Shown here piece by piece: positions 1-5,550 of a stretch of DNA of 6,511 bases. The translations under genes and the position numbers were made by a program. The DNA is from Chloroflexota bacterium (GTDB lineage: Bacteria > Chloroflexota > Anaerolineae > B4-G1 > SLSP01), in assembly GCA_012798275.1 (NCBI GenBank), contig JAAZNO010000413.1, forward strand, positions 1 to 6,511. The letters run 5' to 3'. Within the stretch, counting starts at the first letter, position 1. Each line of letters starts with the position of its first letter. Under the pieces are notes generated by a model that was not told where the DNA came from, made no database searches, and saw only the letters and a list, made by a program, of their open reading frames with translations.

Positions 1-13
1 CCCCTCTCCTAGT

Positions 14-49
14 CCCCTCCCCAACGGCACAGGCGCCGTTTGGGAGGGG
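14..49. repeat. Inverted repeat 1 (C/G-run hairpin)
   Basis: Arms 14-28 and 35-49 pair at 14 of 15 positions; the single mismatch is C22 against T41. The loop is the 6 bases 29-34. The outer arms are runs of C and G (CCCCTCCCC against GGGAGGGG). An A-rich stretch follows, so read on the minus strand it is a hairpin preceded by U-rich sequence, and on the plus strand there is no T-tract. It is the first of three such palindromes in 135 bases. It could be part of a dispersed intergenic repeat or the 3' end of a gene left of the window; the sequence does not decide between them. Confidence 0.75.
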
Positions 50-62
50 AAGAAAAAATAAG

Positions 63-101
63 GGGATTTTGCAGGCGGGCTACGCCCGCCTGCAAAATCC
101 C
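63..101. repeat. Inverted repeat 2 (perfect 18-bp palindrome, 3-base loop)
   Basis: Arms 63-80 and 84-101 are perfect reverse complements over 18 bp, with only TAC (81-83) between them. Each arm starts or ends with GGGATTTTGC or its complement around a GCAGGCGGGC core. A run of eight A follows at 104-111, so transcribed leftward the hairpin would be preceded by a U run, and rightward it lacks the U-tract of an intrinsic terminator. A perfect stem of this length with a minimal loop is typical of dispersed palindromic elements or of a cruciform-prone site. Confidence 0.85.
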
Positions 102-114
102 ACAAAAAAAAGTT

Positions 115-146
115 CCTCTTCCCCCCGCGCACGCGGGGGGAAGAGG
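115..146. repeat. Inverted repeat 3 (perfect 15-bp palindrome)
   Basis: Arms 115-129 and 132-146 are perfect reverse complements (CCTCTTCCCCCCGCG and its complement) with only CA between them, so the innermost pairs would open to form a loop. It lies 13 bases after inverted repeat 2. The G run continues after a short break (149-153 and 157-161). Those G runs could alternatively pair with the C runs at 1-22, so the whole of 1-161 may form more than one structure. Confidence 0.8.
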
Positions 147-304
147 CCGGGGGATAGGGGGCAAAAGTTGATTCTCAATCTTCAGCAATCACCAGGAAAT
201 CTTGCTTTTTTTAGTCAGTGGCGGTACCTTTGTCGCGCAAGTGATTTTTTCGCTGATTCGCTGACTGCTGACCGCTGCTCTCTATTTTCCAAAGGAGGAA
301 ATCC
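147..304 (+). promoter_or_regulatory. Leader region of the aldo/keto reductase gene
   Basis: No coding sequence is supported here. A weak promoter candidate is TTGCTT at 202-207, a 17-base spacer, and TACCTT at 225-230; each box matches the sigma-70 consensus at only three positions. The leader ends with AAAGGAGGA at 291-299, a strong Shine-Dalgarno whose GGAGG core lies six bases before the ATG at 305. Between them lies a short GCTGACY tandem, listed separately. Confidence 0.3.
252..280 (+). repeat. Short degenerate tandem repeat, unit GCTGACY
   Basis: Four consecutive units each begin with GCTG: GCTGATTC, GCTGACT, GCTGACC and GCTGCTC. The period is 7 to 8 bases. The array ends 10 bases before the Shine-Dalgarno of the reductase gene, so it would lie in the 5' untranslated region. 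It may be a slippage-prone microsatellite, a fragment of a dispersed repeat, or a binding site for a repeat-recognising protein. Confidence 0.6.
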
Positions 305-1261
305 ATGAAATACCGTAATCTGGGACGTTCGAGCATCAAAGTCAGCGCCATTTCGCTGGGCGCATGGCTGACTTTTGGCGGCACTGAAGACATCGAGGTG
401 ACTCGTGCGTGCATCCAAACTGCCGTGGAGCACGGGGTCAACTTTTTTGATCTGGCGGACAGCTACGCCGGCGGTGAAGCGGAGCGGGTCGTGGGACAGG
501 CGTTGCGCGACCTGGGCGTTGCGCGCCAGCATCTCGTCCTCAGCAGCAAGGTGTTCTGGCCCATGAGCGACGATGTCAACGATCGCGGCTTGAGCCGCAA
601 ACACATCCTGGAATCCGTGGAGGGGTCGCTGCGACGGTTGGGGGTGGAGTACCTGGACCTCTATTTCTGTCACCGCTTTGATGCTGCGACCCCCCTGGAT
701 GAGGTGGTGCGCGCGATGGATGATCTGGTGCATCAGGGGAAAATCCTTTACTGGGGCACGAGTGTGTGGACGGCAGCGCAGCTCGAAGCCGCCGTTGGGA
801 CGGCCACTCGCTTCAACGCCTACCTGCCGCAGGTCGAGCAACCCCGCTACAACATGCTGGATCGCCATATCGAGCCGGAGATCCTGCCGACGGCGGCGCG
901 CCATGGCATGGGGGTGGTGGTCTTCAGCCCGCTGGCGCAGGGGCTGCTCACCGGCAAGTACAACGCCGGCATCCCCGAAGGGTCGCGCGCTGCGAGTAGT
1001 CGCTGGCTGGAGCGCGACCTGACCGAAGCCAACCTCGAAAAAATACGTCGCCTCAGCGCGCTGGCGGAGCACCTGGGGCTCACGGTGGCGCAGCTGGCGC
1101 TCGCCTGGATCCTGCGCCGCCCGGAGATTAGCTCTGCCATCACCGGGGCGACGAAGCCGCAACACGTGGTTTCCAACGTCGCCGCCGCCGACATGCAGCT
1201 CTCTGAGGACGTGTTGGCGGAGATCGAAGGGATTCTTGACAACGCGCCGGCGCGCGGCTAA
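305..1261 (+). CDS. Aldo/keto reductase (Kv-beta-like / YghZ-like group)
   Basis: The 318-residue product is a soluble, presumably cytoplasmic NAD(P)H-dependent oxidoreductase that reduces aldehydes or ketones on a TIM barrel. The N-terminus MKYRNLGRSSIKVSAISLGA is the classic family opening. The full catalytic tetrad is visible: Asp49 and Tyr54 (FFDLADSY), Lys82 (SSKVFW) and His123 (DLYFCHRFD). Residues 208-219 (SPLAQGLLTGKY) and about 279-291 (ITGATKPQHVVSN) match the nucleotide-binding segments of the group. The SSKVFW and SPLAQGLLTGKY wording is closest to voltage-gated potassium channel beta-subunit homologues, which in bacteria act as stand-alone reductases; Kv-beta itself has Asn at the fourth tetrad position, whereas this protein has His. 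Length fits the family. The start is fixed by a strong Shine-Dalgarno at 291-299. The physiological substrate cannot be read from the sequence. It probably forms its own transcription unit, since a hairpin and a new promoter follow the stop. Confidence 0.95.
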   Translation: MKYRNLGRSSIKVSAISLGAWLTFGGTEDIEVTRACIQTAVEHGVNFFDLADSYAGGEAERVVGQALRDLGVARQHLVLSSKVFWPMSDDVNDRGLSRKHILESVEGSLRRLGVEYLDLYFCHRFDAATPLDEVVRAMDDLVHQGKILYWGTSVWTAAQLEAAVGTATRFNAYLPQVEQPRYNMLDRHIEPEILPTAARHGMGVVVFSPLAQGLLTGKYNAGIPEGSRAASSRWLERDLTEANLEKIRRLSALAEHLGLTVAQLALAWILRRPEISSAITGATKPQHVVSNVAAADMQLSEDVLAEIEGILDNAPARG

Positions 1262-1277
1262 AGAATTCCGTGGTTGG

Positions 1278-1310
1278 GAGCGCGCCGCGACGTCTGGACG
1301 CGGCGCGCTC
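1278..1310. terminator. Perfect 12-bp hairpin after the reductase gene; possible terminator or operator
   Basis: GAGCGCGCCGCG (1278-1289) is the exact reverse complement of 1299-1310, around a 9-base loop. It starts 17 bases after the reductase stop codon, where a terminator would be expected, but no T-tract follows, so it is not a canonical intrinsic terminator. The right arm and loop cover the putative -35 element and spacer of the next promoter, so it could also be a protein-binding palindrome controlling the downstream gene. Confidence 0.45.
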
Positions 1311-1322
1311 TCGCGGTATAAT
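1295..1322 (+). promoter_or_regulatory. Sigma-70-type promoter with consensus -10 box, predicted leaderless
   Basis: TATAAT at 1317-1322 is an exact consensus -10. TGGACG at 1295-1300 (4 of 6 matches to TTGACA) lies 16 bases upstream. The ATG at 1329 starts six bases after the -10 box, which is where transcription would normally begin. The mRNA would therefore have essentially no 5' leader, and no Shine-Dalgarno is present in the six intervening bases (GCAGCC). This layout is the known hallmark of leaderless genes in bacteria such as Deinococcus-Thermus and Actinobacteria. Confidence 0.65.
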
Positions 1323-1328
1323 GCAGCC

Positions 1329-2435
1329 ATGATCAACTACCGTCGCAGGTTCATGGGAGGGGTCGCCTTGCTGCTGGCAGGCATAGCGCTGGTGTTGCTG
1401 GGCTCGTTTTTCGAGGCTCACAGTGAAACTGCCAGCTTTCCCATGTTCACCCCATCCCCCCTGGCCGTGGAGACGGATGACGGAGTTGGGGCCGGGTCGG
1501 TGCTGGCGGCAGAGTTGGGGAGCGCACTGCCAGACGCCTCACCCCCCCTTGCCACGCCGACCGTCAGGCCACCTGCGCCGACGCCGGCGCCGCTCGACGA
1601 CTTCTCCTGTGATCCGGCAAACGGCCTGGCGCGGCCCCGCTGTGCGGGCGGCTGGCCTGCAGAGCGCCTCTCGCCGCTCACCAAGCGGATGCTGGTGGGG
1701 CTGTACGGCACGCCGCTGGGACGGGGATTGGGCATTTTGGGGACAGTGTCCCCCACGGAGACGGTCACTCTGGCGCGCGAGCAGGCCGCCGCCTATCAGA
1801 CCCTCCTCACCAATACGACCGTCGTCCCCTTCTTTCACATGGTCGTCACCATCGCCGACGCCTATCCTGGGGAGGACGGCGATTACAATCATCGCGTGCC
1901 CACTGCCACTATCCAGCTGTGGATTGATGTGGCGCGCGCGAATGGCTTGCTGGCGGTGCTTGACATTCAGCCGGCGCACAGTCCGTTGCTGATGGAACTG
2001 GACTACATCGCGCCGTTTGTGCGTCAGCGGGGCGTGCATCTGGCGCTAGATCCCGAATTCACGATGCCGGCGGGGACCGTTCCGGGGGAGCGCCTGGGGC
2101 GCATGGACGGCGACAGCGTCAACCTGGCGCAGGCGTGGCTCACGGAGCGCGCCTGGGAGGCCGGGGAACGCAAGCTGCTCATCATCCATCAGTTCGATGA
2201 TTGCATGTTTGTGGACAAGGACCGCATCCAGCCTTATGCCCCGGTGGAATTGATCTGGGACGCTGACGGTTTTGGCGGGCCCCCGGCAAAGATTGCCGAT
2301 CATCTTCAGTATGCGGCGGAACCGGGTTTCGAATACAGCGGCTTCAAGCTCTTTTACGGCTATGACGTCCCACTGATGACTCCCGCTGACGTGTTGCGCC
2401 TTCAACCGCGACCGGTGTTTGTCGTGTATCAGTAA
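1329..2435 (+). CDS. Secreted or membrane-anchored conserved protein of unknown function
   Basis: The product has 368 residues when read from the ATG at 1329. An open frame extends upstream to 1236, but that would overlap the reductase gene, read through the hairpin and promoter, and place 31 Arg-rich residues before the signal. From 1329 the protein has a basic start (INYRRR), a hydrophobic segment at about 9-27 without an obvious lipobox, a low-complexity Pro/Ala/Thr-rich linker at about 41-90, and then a compact domain at about 115-368. That domain has alternating hydrophobic strands and conserved-looking motifs: GLYGTPLGRGLGILG (124-138), FFHMVVTIADAYPGEDGDYN (168-187), LLAVLDIQP (207-215), LALDPEF (238-244), LLIIHQFDD (283-291) and LIWDADGFGG (308-317). 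Acidic residues at strand ends suggest a TIM-barrel or glycosidase-like fold, and I recall similar wording in uncharacterised actinobacterial secreted proteins. No enzymatic activity can be assigned. It lies 30 bases before PBP1C, which suggests co-transcription and an envelope role. Confidence 0.85.
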   Translation: MINYRRRFMGGVALLLAGIALVLLGSFFEAHSETASFPMFTPSPLAVETDDGVGAGSVLAAELGSALPDASPPLATPTVRPPAPTPAPLDDFSCDPANGLARPRCAGGWPAERLSPLTKRMLVGLYGTPLGRGLGILGTVSPTETVTLAREQAAAYQTLLTNTTVVPFFHMVVTIADAYPGEDGDYNHRVPTATIQLWIDVARANGLLAVLDIQPAHSPLLMELDYIAPFVRQRGVHLALDPEFTMPAGTVPGERLGRMDGDSVNLAQAWLTERAWEAGERKLLIIHQFDDCMFVDKDRIQPYAPVELIWDADGFGGPPAKIADHLQYAAEPGFEYSGFKLFYGYDVPLMTPADVLRLQPRPVFVVYQ

Positions 2436-2465
2436 CGGGGGCCTCCCGCTGATCTTTCATTTCGC

Positions 2466-4910
2466 GTGAAAGCTATTGACGTGCAAAAGCCGCGTTGTCA
2501 TTCCAAGGCCGGGACTCTCTGGCTGCGGTGGCTGGCAGGCATCCTCGCAGCTGGGATCGTGATTGTGGTGAGCGCCGGACTGTGGCTGCTGGTGGATTTA
2601 CCCGCGCCCGATGATCTCACGGCGTATACCTCTGCGCCGACCAGCAAGATCTACGATCGCCAGGGGCGGTTGCTGTACGAGATGTTGCCTCCGTACACGG
2701 GACTGCATACTCCTGTGCCGCTTGAGGCAATTCCCCTGCCTTTGCGTCAGGCGACCCTTGCGGTCGAGGATGCCAGTTTCTATCGGCATCCCGGCTTTGA
2801 CCTCCGGGGCATCTTGCGCGCGTTGTGGCAAAATCTGCGTCACGGCGAAGTCGTGATGGGAGGCAGCACCATTCCGCAGCAACTCGCGCGTATCCTCCTC
2901 CTCAGTCCCAGCGAACGCACTCAGCAGACCCTCGCCCGCAAGTTCCGCGAGGTCGTGCTCGCCGTCCGCCTGACCCGTCGCTACACCAAGGACGAAATCC
3001 TCACTTTTTATCTCAACGAGGTTTATTACGGGAACATGGCCTATGGCGTCGAGGCGGCAGCGCACGCGCTGTTTGGGAAGTCCGTACGCGACCTCGACCT
3101 GGCGGAATGTGCTTTGCTCGCCGGCTTGCCGCAGGCGCCGGCGCTCTACAATCCGCTGGAAGATCTCGCGGCGGCGCAGGCGCGCCAGGCGGTCGTGTTG
3201 CAGCGGATGGTCGCCGAGGGCTACCTCACGCCTGATGAGGCGGCGCTGGCGCGGGAGGAGCCGTTGTACTTCGCGGCGACGCCGTTCAACATCCGCGCGC
3301 CGCACTTTGTGATGTACGTCCGCGGGCAGTTGGAGCGGGAGTTGGGGCGCGAGCGCCTCGAGGCGGGCGGCCTGCGGATCATCACAACGCTGGATGGTGC
3401 GCTCAACGAGGCTGTCCGTGATGTGTTGCGGCAGCACCTGCAGCGCCTGGCGACGTGCGCAGGGCGCCCGGAGAACTGTCCGCCGGGCGGCTATCACGTG
3501 CAGAATGGCGCCGTCGTGGCCCTCGATCCGCAGACGGGGGAGATCCTGGCGCTGGTGGGCAGTCCGGATTACTTCGACGCGCGCATCGCCGGGGCGGTGA
3601 ATGCGGCGCTGGCCTTGCGTCAGCCGGGATCCTCCATCAAGCCGCTTGCCTACGCCGCGGCTTTCGAACAGGGGATGTTGACCCCCGCTTCGTTGCTGTT
3701 CGACGTGCGGACGGCCTTCCCGACGCGCGAGGGGCTGCCTTACGTGCCCCAGAATTACGACGCCCTTTTCCGCGGTCCCGTGCGGGCACGCGAGGCGCTT
3801 GCCGCTTCGTACAACGTTCCGGCCGTGCAGGTGATGGAGCGCATCGGCGTGAACTCGCTCACCGCGCTGGCGCGACGTCTGGGCATGACGAGCCTCGAGC
3901 GCGCGGATCTGGGTCTCGCGGCGGTTTTGGGCGGCGGCGAGGTGCGCCTGCTCGAGGAGACGGCGGCCTACGCGGCGTTTGCCAACGGCGGCGCGCGCGT
4001 GACTCCCCTCGCCATTTTGCGGGTGGAGGACGCGGAAGGGCGAGTCCTGGTGTCGAACGCCAGTGGCCGCGGTCCGCAGGTGCTCGATCCCCGCGTGGCT
4101 TTCCTCATCACCGACATCCTCAGCGATGACCTGGCGCGGGTGCCGACTTTTGGGGTGGGGAGCGTGCTGGAGCTGTCGCGTCCGGCGGCGGTGAAAACCG
4201 GCACGACGACCGATTTCCGTGACAATTGGACGGTGGGCTACACGCCTGACCTGGCGGTGGGAGTGTGGGTGGGCAATGCTGACGGCGCTCCCATGGTCAA
4301 CGTGAGCGGCGTCAGCGGGGCGGGGCCGATCTGGCATGACGTGATGGAGCTGGCGCTCCAGGGGCGTCCGCCGCAGTCGTTTGAGCCGCCCGAAGGGCTG
4401 GTCCGCGTGGAGGTCTGTGCGCTTTCGGGGCAGCTGCCGGGCCCCGATTGCCCGCAGCGGGTCACGGAGTGGTTCCTCGCCGGGACCGCGCCGCAGACGG
4501 TGTGCGAGCTGCATCAGCGGGTGGGAGATCGCGTCGTGGTGCGCTATCCACCGGAGGCGCAGGCCTGGGCGCGCGAGCAGGGCCTGGAATACGCCGCGGC
4601 GGACGTCCCAGGGGCCTCGACGGCGGCCGCGATTCCGCTGCGGCTTTTGCGTCCCGACGCCGGCGCGGTCTATCGTTACGACCCGGCGGTCGCGCCGACG
4701 TCTCAGCGGATTGCCGTCAGCGCTGAAGCGGCGGCGCCGCTGCATGAGGTGACTTTGTGGGTGGATGCCGCGCCGCTGGCCGTTTTCGATGCACCGCCTT
4801 ATACCGCCTATTGGACGCTGGCGCCCGGCCCGCATCGGTTCACGGTGAGCGGCGTCACGCCGGAGGGAACGCTGGTTGCGGGCGACGTGATTACCGTCAC
4901 GGTGGAGTGA
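2466..4910 (+). CDS. pbpC: Penicillin-binding protein 1C, bifunctional transglycosylase/transpeptidase
   Basis: The 814-residue class A PBP is anchored by one membrane segment (about 22-43) and polymerises and cross-links peptidoglycan outside the membrane. The GT51 domain (about 60-270) has VEDASFYRHPG with catalytic Glu101, GGSTIPQQLAR (132-142), RKFRE with the second Glu at 162, and YLNEVYYGN (182-190). The transpeptidase domain (about 345-630) has SSIK with nucleophile Ser389 and Lys392, SYN at 448-450 and KTGT at 577-580, so all active-site motifs are intact. The segment EVCALSGQLPGPDCP (649-663) with Cys651, Cys662 and Cys680, followed by an Ig-like tail at about 722-814 (the PBP C-terminal domain, BiPBP_C), identifies the PBP1C type. 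Cys331 and Cys338 flank a small insertion and may pair. The start is uncertain: GTG at 2466 has no Shine-Dalgarno, and a second in-frame GTG at 2481 would leave the membrane segment intact. It probably shares a transcript with the preceding gene. An alpha-2-macroglobulin gene, the usual partner in Proteobacteria, is not in view. Confidence 0.95.
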   Translation: MKAIDVQKPRCHSKAGTLWLRWLAGILAAGIVIVVSAGLWLLVDLPAPDDLTAYTSAPTSKIYDRQGRLLYEMLPPYTGLHTPVPLEAIPLPLRQATLAVEDASFYRHPGFDLRGILRALWQNLRHGEVVMGGSTIPQQLARILLLSPSERTQQTLARKFREVVLAVRLTRRYTKDEILTFYLNEVYYGNMAYGVEAAAHALFGKSVRDLDLAECALLAGLPQAPALYNPLEDLAAAQARQAVVLQRMVAEGYLTPDEAALAREEPLYFAATPFNIRAPHFVMYVRGQLERELGRERLEAGGLRIITTLDGALNEAVRDVLRQHLQRLATCAGRPENCPPGGYHVQNGAVVALDPQTGEILALVGSPDYFDARIAGAVNAALALRQPGSSIKPLAYAAAFEQGMLTPASLLFDVRTAFPTREGLPYVPQNYDALFRGPVRAREALAASYNVPAVQVMERIGVNSLTALARRLGMTSLERADLGLAAVLGGGEVRLLEETAAYAAFANGGARVTPLAILRVEDAEGRVLVSNASGRGPQVLDPRVAFLITDILSDDLARVPTFGVGSVLELSRPAAVKTGTTTDFRDNWTVGYTPDLAVGVWVGNADGAPMVNVSGVSGAGPIWHDVMELALQGRPPQSFEPPEGLVRVEVCALSGQLPGPDCPQRVTEWFLAGTAPQTVCELHQRVGDRVVVRYPPEAQAWAREQGLEYAAADVPGASTAAAIPLRLLRPDAGAVYRYDPAVAPTSQRIAVSAEAAAPLHEVTLWVDAAPLAVFDAPPYTAYWTLAPGPHRFTVSGVTPEGTLVAGDVITVTVE

Positions 4911-4954
4911 GTGCCCGGCTGTGCGAACGTGGCAACGGGAGAACGTGTAGGAGA

Positions 4955-4987
4955 CGCCAGGTGTTGGCGCACATCATCCAAGGATGA
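4955..4987. repeat. Two short hairpins after pbpC
   Basis: CGCCA (4955-4959) pairs with TGGCG (4965-4969) around a 5-base loop. TCATCC (4974-4979) is the exact complement of GGATGA (4982-4987) with only AA between them. Each alone is weak, but they lead directly into three stronger hairpins. Just before them, GAACGTG occurs twice (4925-4931 and 4941-4947). No T-tract follows, so this is not a recognisable intrinsic terminator. Confidence 0.4.
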
Positions 4988-4991
4988 AAAT

Positions 4992-5080
4992 GTGAGTCGT
5001 GAGCAGCGACGGCGACGGCTCACCGGTTCGGCTGGGGATAGAATCCCCAGCCTGGCACGAGCCAACCGCGCTGAAGCGCG
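4992..5080. repeat. Cluster of three hairpins in the pbpC-ATL spacer
   Basis: Hairpin A pairs GTGAGTCGT (4992-5000) with ACGGCTCAC (5015-5023), nine pairs including one G-T wobble. Hairpin B pairs GGCTGGGGAT (5030-5039) with its perfect complement (5043-5052) around AGA. Hairpin C pairs CGCGC (5067-5071) with GCGCG (5076-5080) around TGAA. The tiny AGA and TGAA loops and close spacing resemble dispersed palindromic (REP-like) elements. A structured RNA 3' end for pbpC is an alternative. No gene is supported in 4911-5173. Confidence 0.65.
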
Positions 5081-5126
5081 TTGTTTGAGGACGTAGCAGC
5101 CCCGGGGGCAAGGAATTTCTAATCTT

Positions 5127-5150
5127 ATTCGTGAAATTCGTGTTCATTCG
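5127..5150 (+). repeat. Triplicated ATTCG motif upstream of the ATL gene
   Basis: ATTCG occurs at 5127-5131, 5136-5140 and 5146-5150, a period of 9 then 10 bases; the first two copies extend to ATTCGTG. It is followed by GGGGCC and the Shine-Dalgarno of the next gene 14 bases after the last copy. The spacing is close to one helical turn, so an operator-like array is possible, but the wording also resembles a common intergenic repeat I have seen in unrelated genomes. Confidence 0.5.
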
Positions 5151-5173
5151 GGGCCATTTTCGCAGGAGGAGAC

Positions 5174-5476
5174 ATGAACAAGCAATTTGAGGCTGTGTAT
5201 GCCCTTGTGCGGCAGATTCCTGCGGGAAAAGTGGCGACGTATGGCCAGATTGCCCGATGGTTGGGGTGGGATCATGGCGCGCGCACCGTGGGTTGGGCGC
5301 TTCGTTCGGCGCCCGCTGGCGTCCCCTGGCATCGCGTGGTCAATGGACGTGGGGCGATCAGCCTCTTCGACGACGGCGAGCAGCGCCTGCGCCTGGAGTC
5401 CGAGGGGATCTGCTTCAACGCGCTCGGACGGATTGACCTCAAGGTGTATGGCTTCGACGGCCTCGTGAAGGTCTGA
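5174..5476 (+). CDS. Alkyltransferase-like (ATL) protein, MGMT family without the acceptor cysteine
   Basis: The 100-residue product is a small DNA-binding protein related to the C-terminal domain of O6-methylguanine-DNA methyltransferase. The methyltransferase signature PCHR is PWHR here (Pro51-Arg54), with Trp52 replacing the alkyl-accepting cysteine, which is the defining change of ATL proteins. Tyr23 in VATYGQIARWL matches the Tyr that flips the damaged base, and Arg37 in GARTVGWALRS (35-45) matches the Arg finger. These segments form the helix-turn-helix. In known ATLs such as S. pombe Atl1 and E. coli YbaZ, the protein cannot repair O6-alkylguanine but binds it, bends the DNA and recruits nucleotide excision repair; the same role is inferred here. 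Length is typical of the group. AGGAGGA at 5164-5170 fixes the start. It is probably a monocistronic gene: 263 bases separate it from pbpC and a hairpin follows. Confidence 0.93.
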   Translation: MNKQFEAVYALVRQIPAGKVATYGQIARWLGWDHGARTVGWALRSAPAGVPWHRVVNGRGAISLFDDGEQRLRLESEGICFNALGRIDLKVYGFDGLVKV

Positions 5477-5498
5477 ACGGGAGTGAAGGGGACGGGCG

Positions 5499-5524
5499 GA
5501 GTCAGGCCCAAAGGGCCCTGATTC
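5499..5524. terminator. Hairpin between the ATL and response-regulator genes
   Basis: GAGTCAGG (5499-5506) pairs with CCTGATTC (5517-5524) with one G-T wobble, and CCC (5507-5509) pairs with GGG (5513-5515) around AAA, leaving C5516 bulged. That makes an 11-pair stem starting 23 bases after the ATL stop. There is no run of T afterwards (TGCGTTGCTC), so it may be a weak terminator or attenuator and does not exclude read-through into the regulator gene. Confidence 0.45.
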
Positions 5525-5550
5525 TGCGTTGCTCAGAAGGCGGGGCAGCG

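Noticed and set aside
14..146. CRISPR array
   Set aside because: The three palindromes differ in sequence and there are no regularly spaced identical repeats.
69..308. A 79-codon plus-strand frame in the left spacer
   Set aside because: It reads through two perfect palindromes and overlaps the reductase start; its translation has no recognisable domain.
1236..1328. Extension of the secreted-protein gene to an upstream ATG at 1236
   Set aside because: It would overlap the end of the reductase gene, run through the hairpin and promoter, and put 31 Arg-rich residues ahead of a normal signal/anchor sequence.
215..1336. A 373-codon open frame on the minus strand opposite the aldo/keto reductase
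   Set aside because: The plus-strand reductase is unmistakable, and the antisense product is Arg/His/Gln-rich without family motifs.
2598..4835. A 745-codon open frame on the minus strand opposite pbpC
   Set aside because: It is antisense to a gene with every GT51 and transpeptidase motif, and its translation is rich in Arg/His with no recognisable domain. It is a composition artefact of GC-rich coding DNA.
4911..5096. A 61-codon frame starting GTG right after the pbpC stop
   Set aside because: It has no ribosome-binding site or domain and reads straight through the hairpin cluster.
5174..5476. Active O6-methylguanine-DNA methyltransferase
   Set aside because: The acceptor cysteine of PCHR is Trp52 here, so the protein cannot accept an alkyl group and fits the ATL class.
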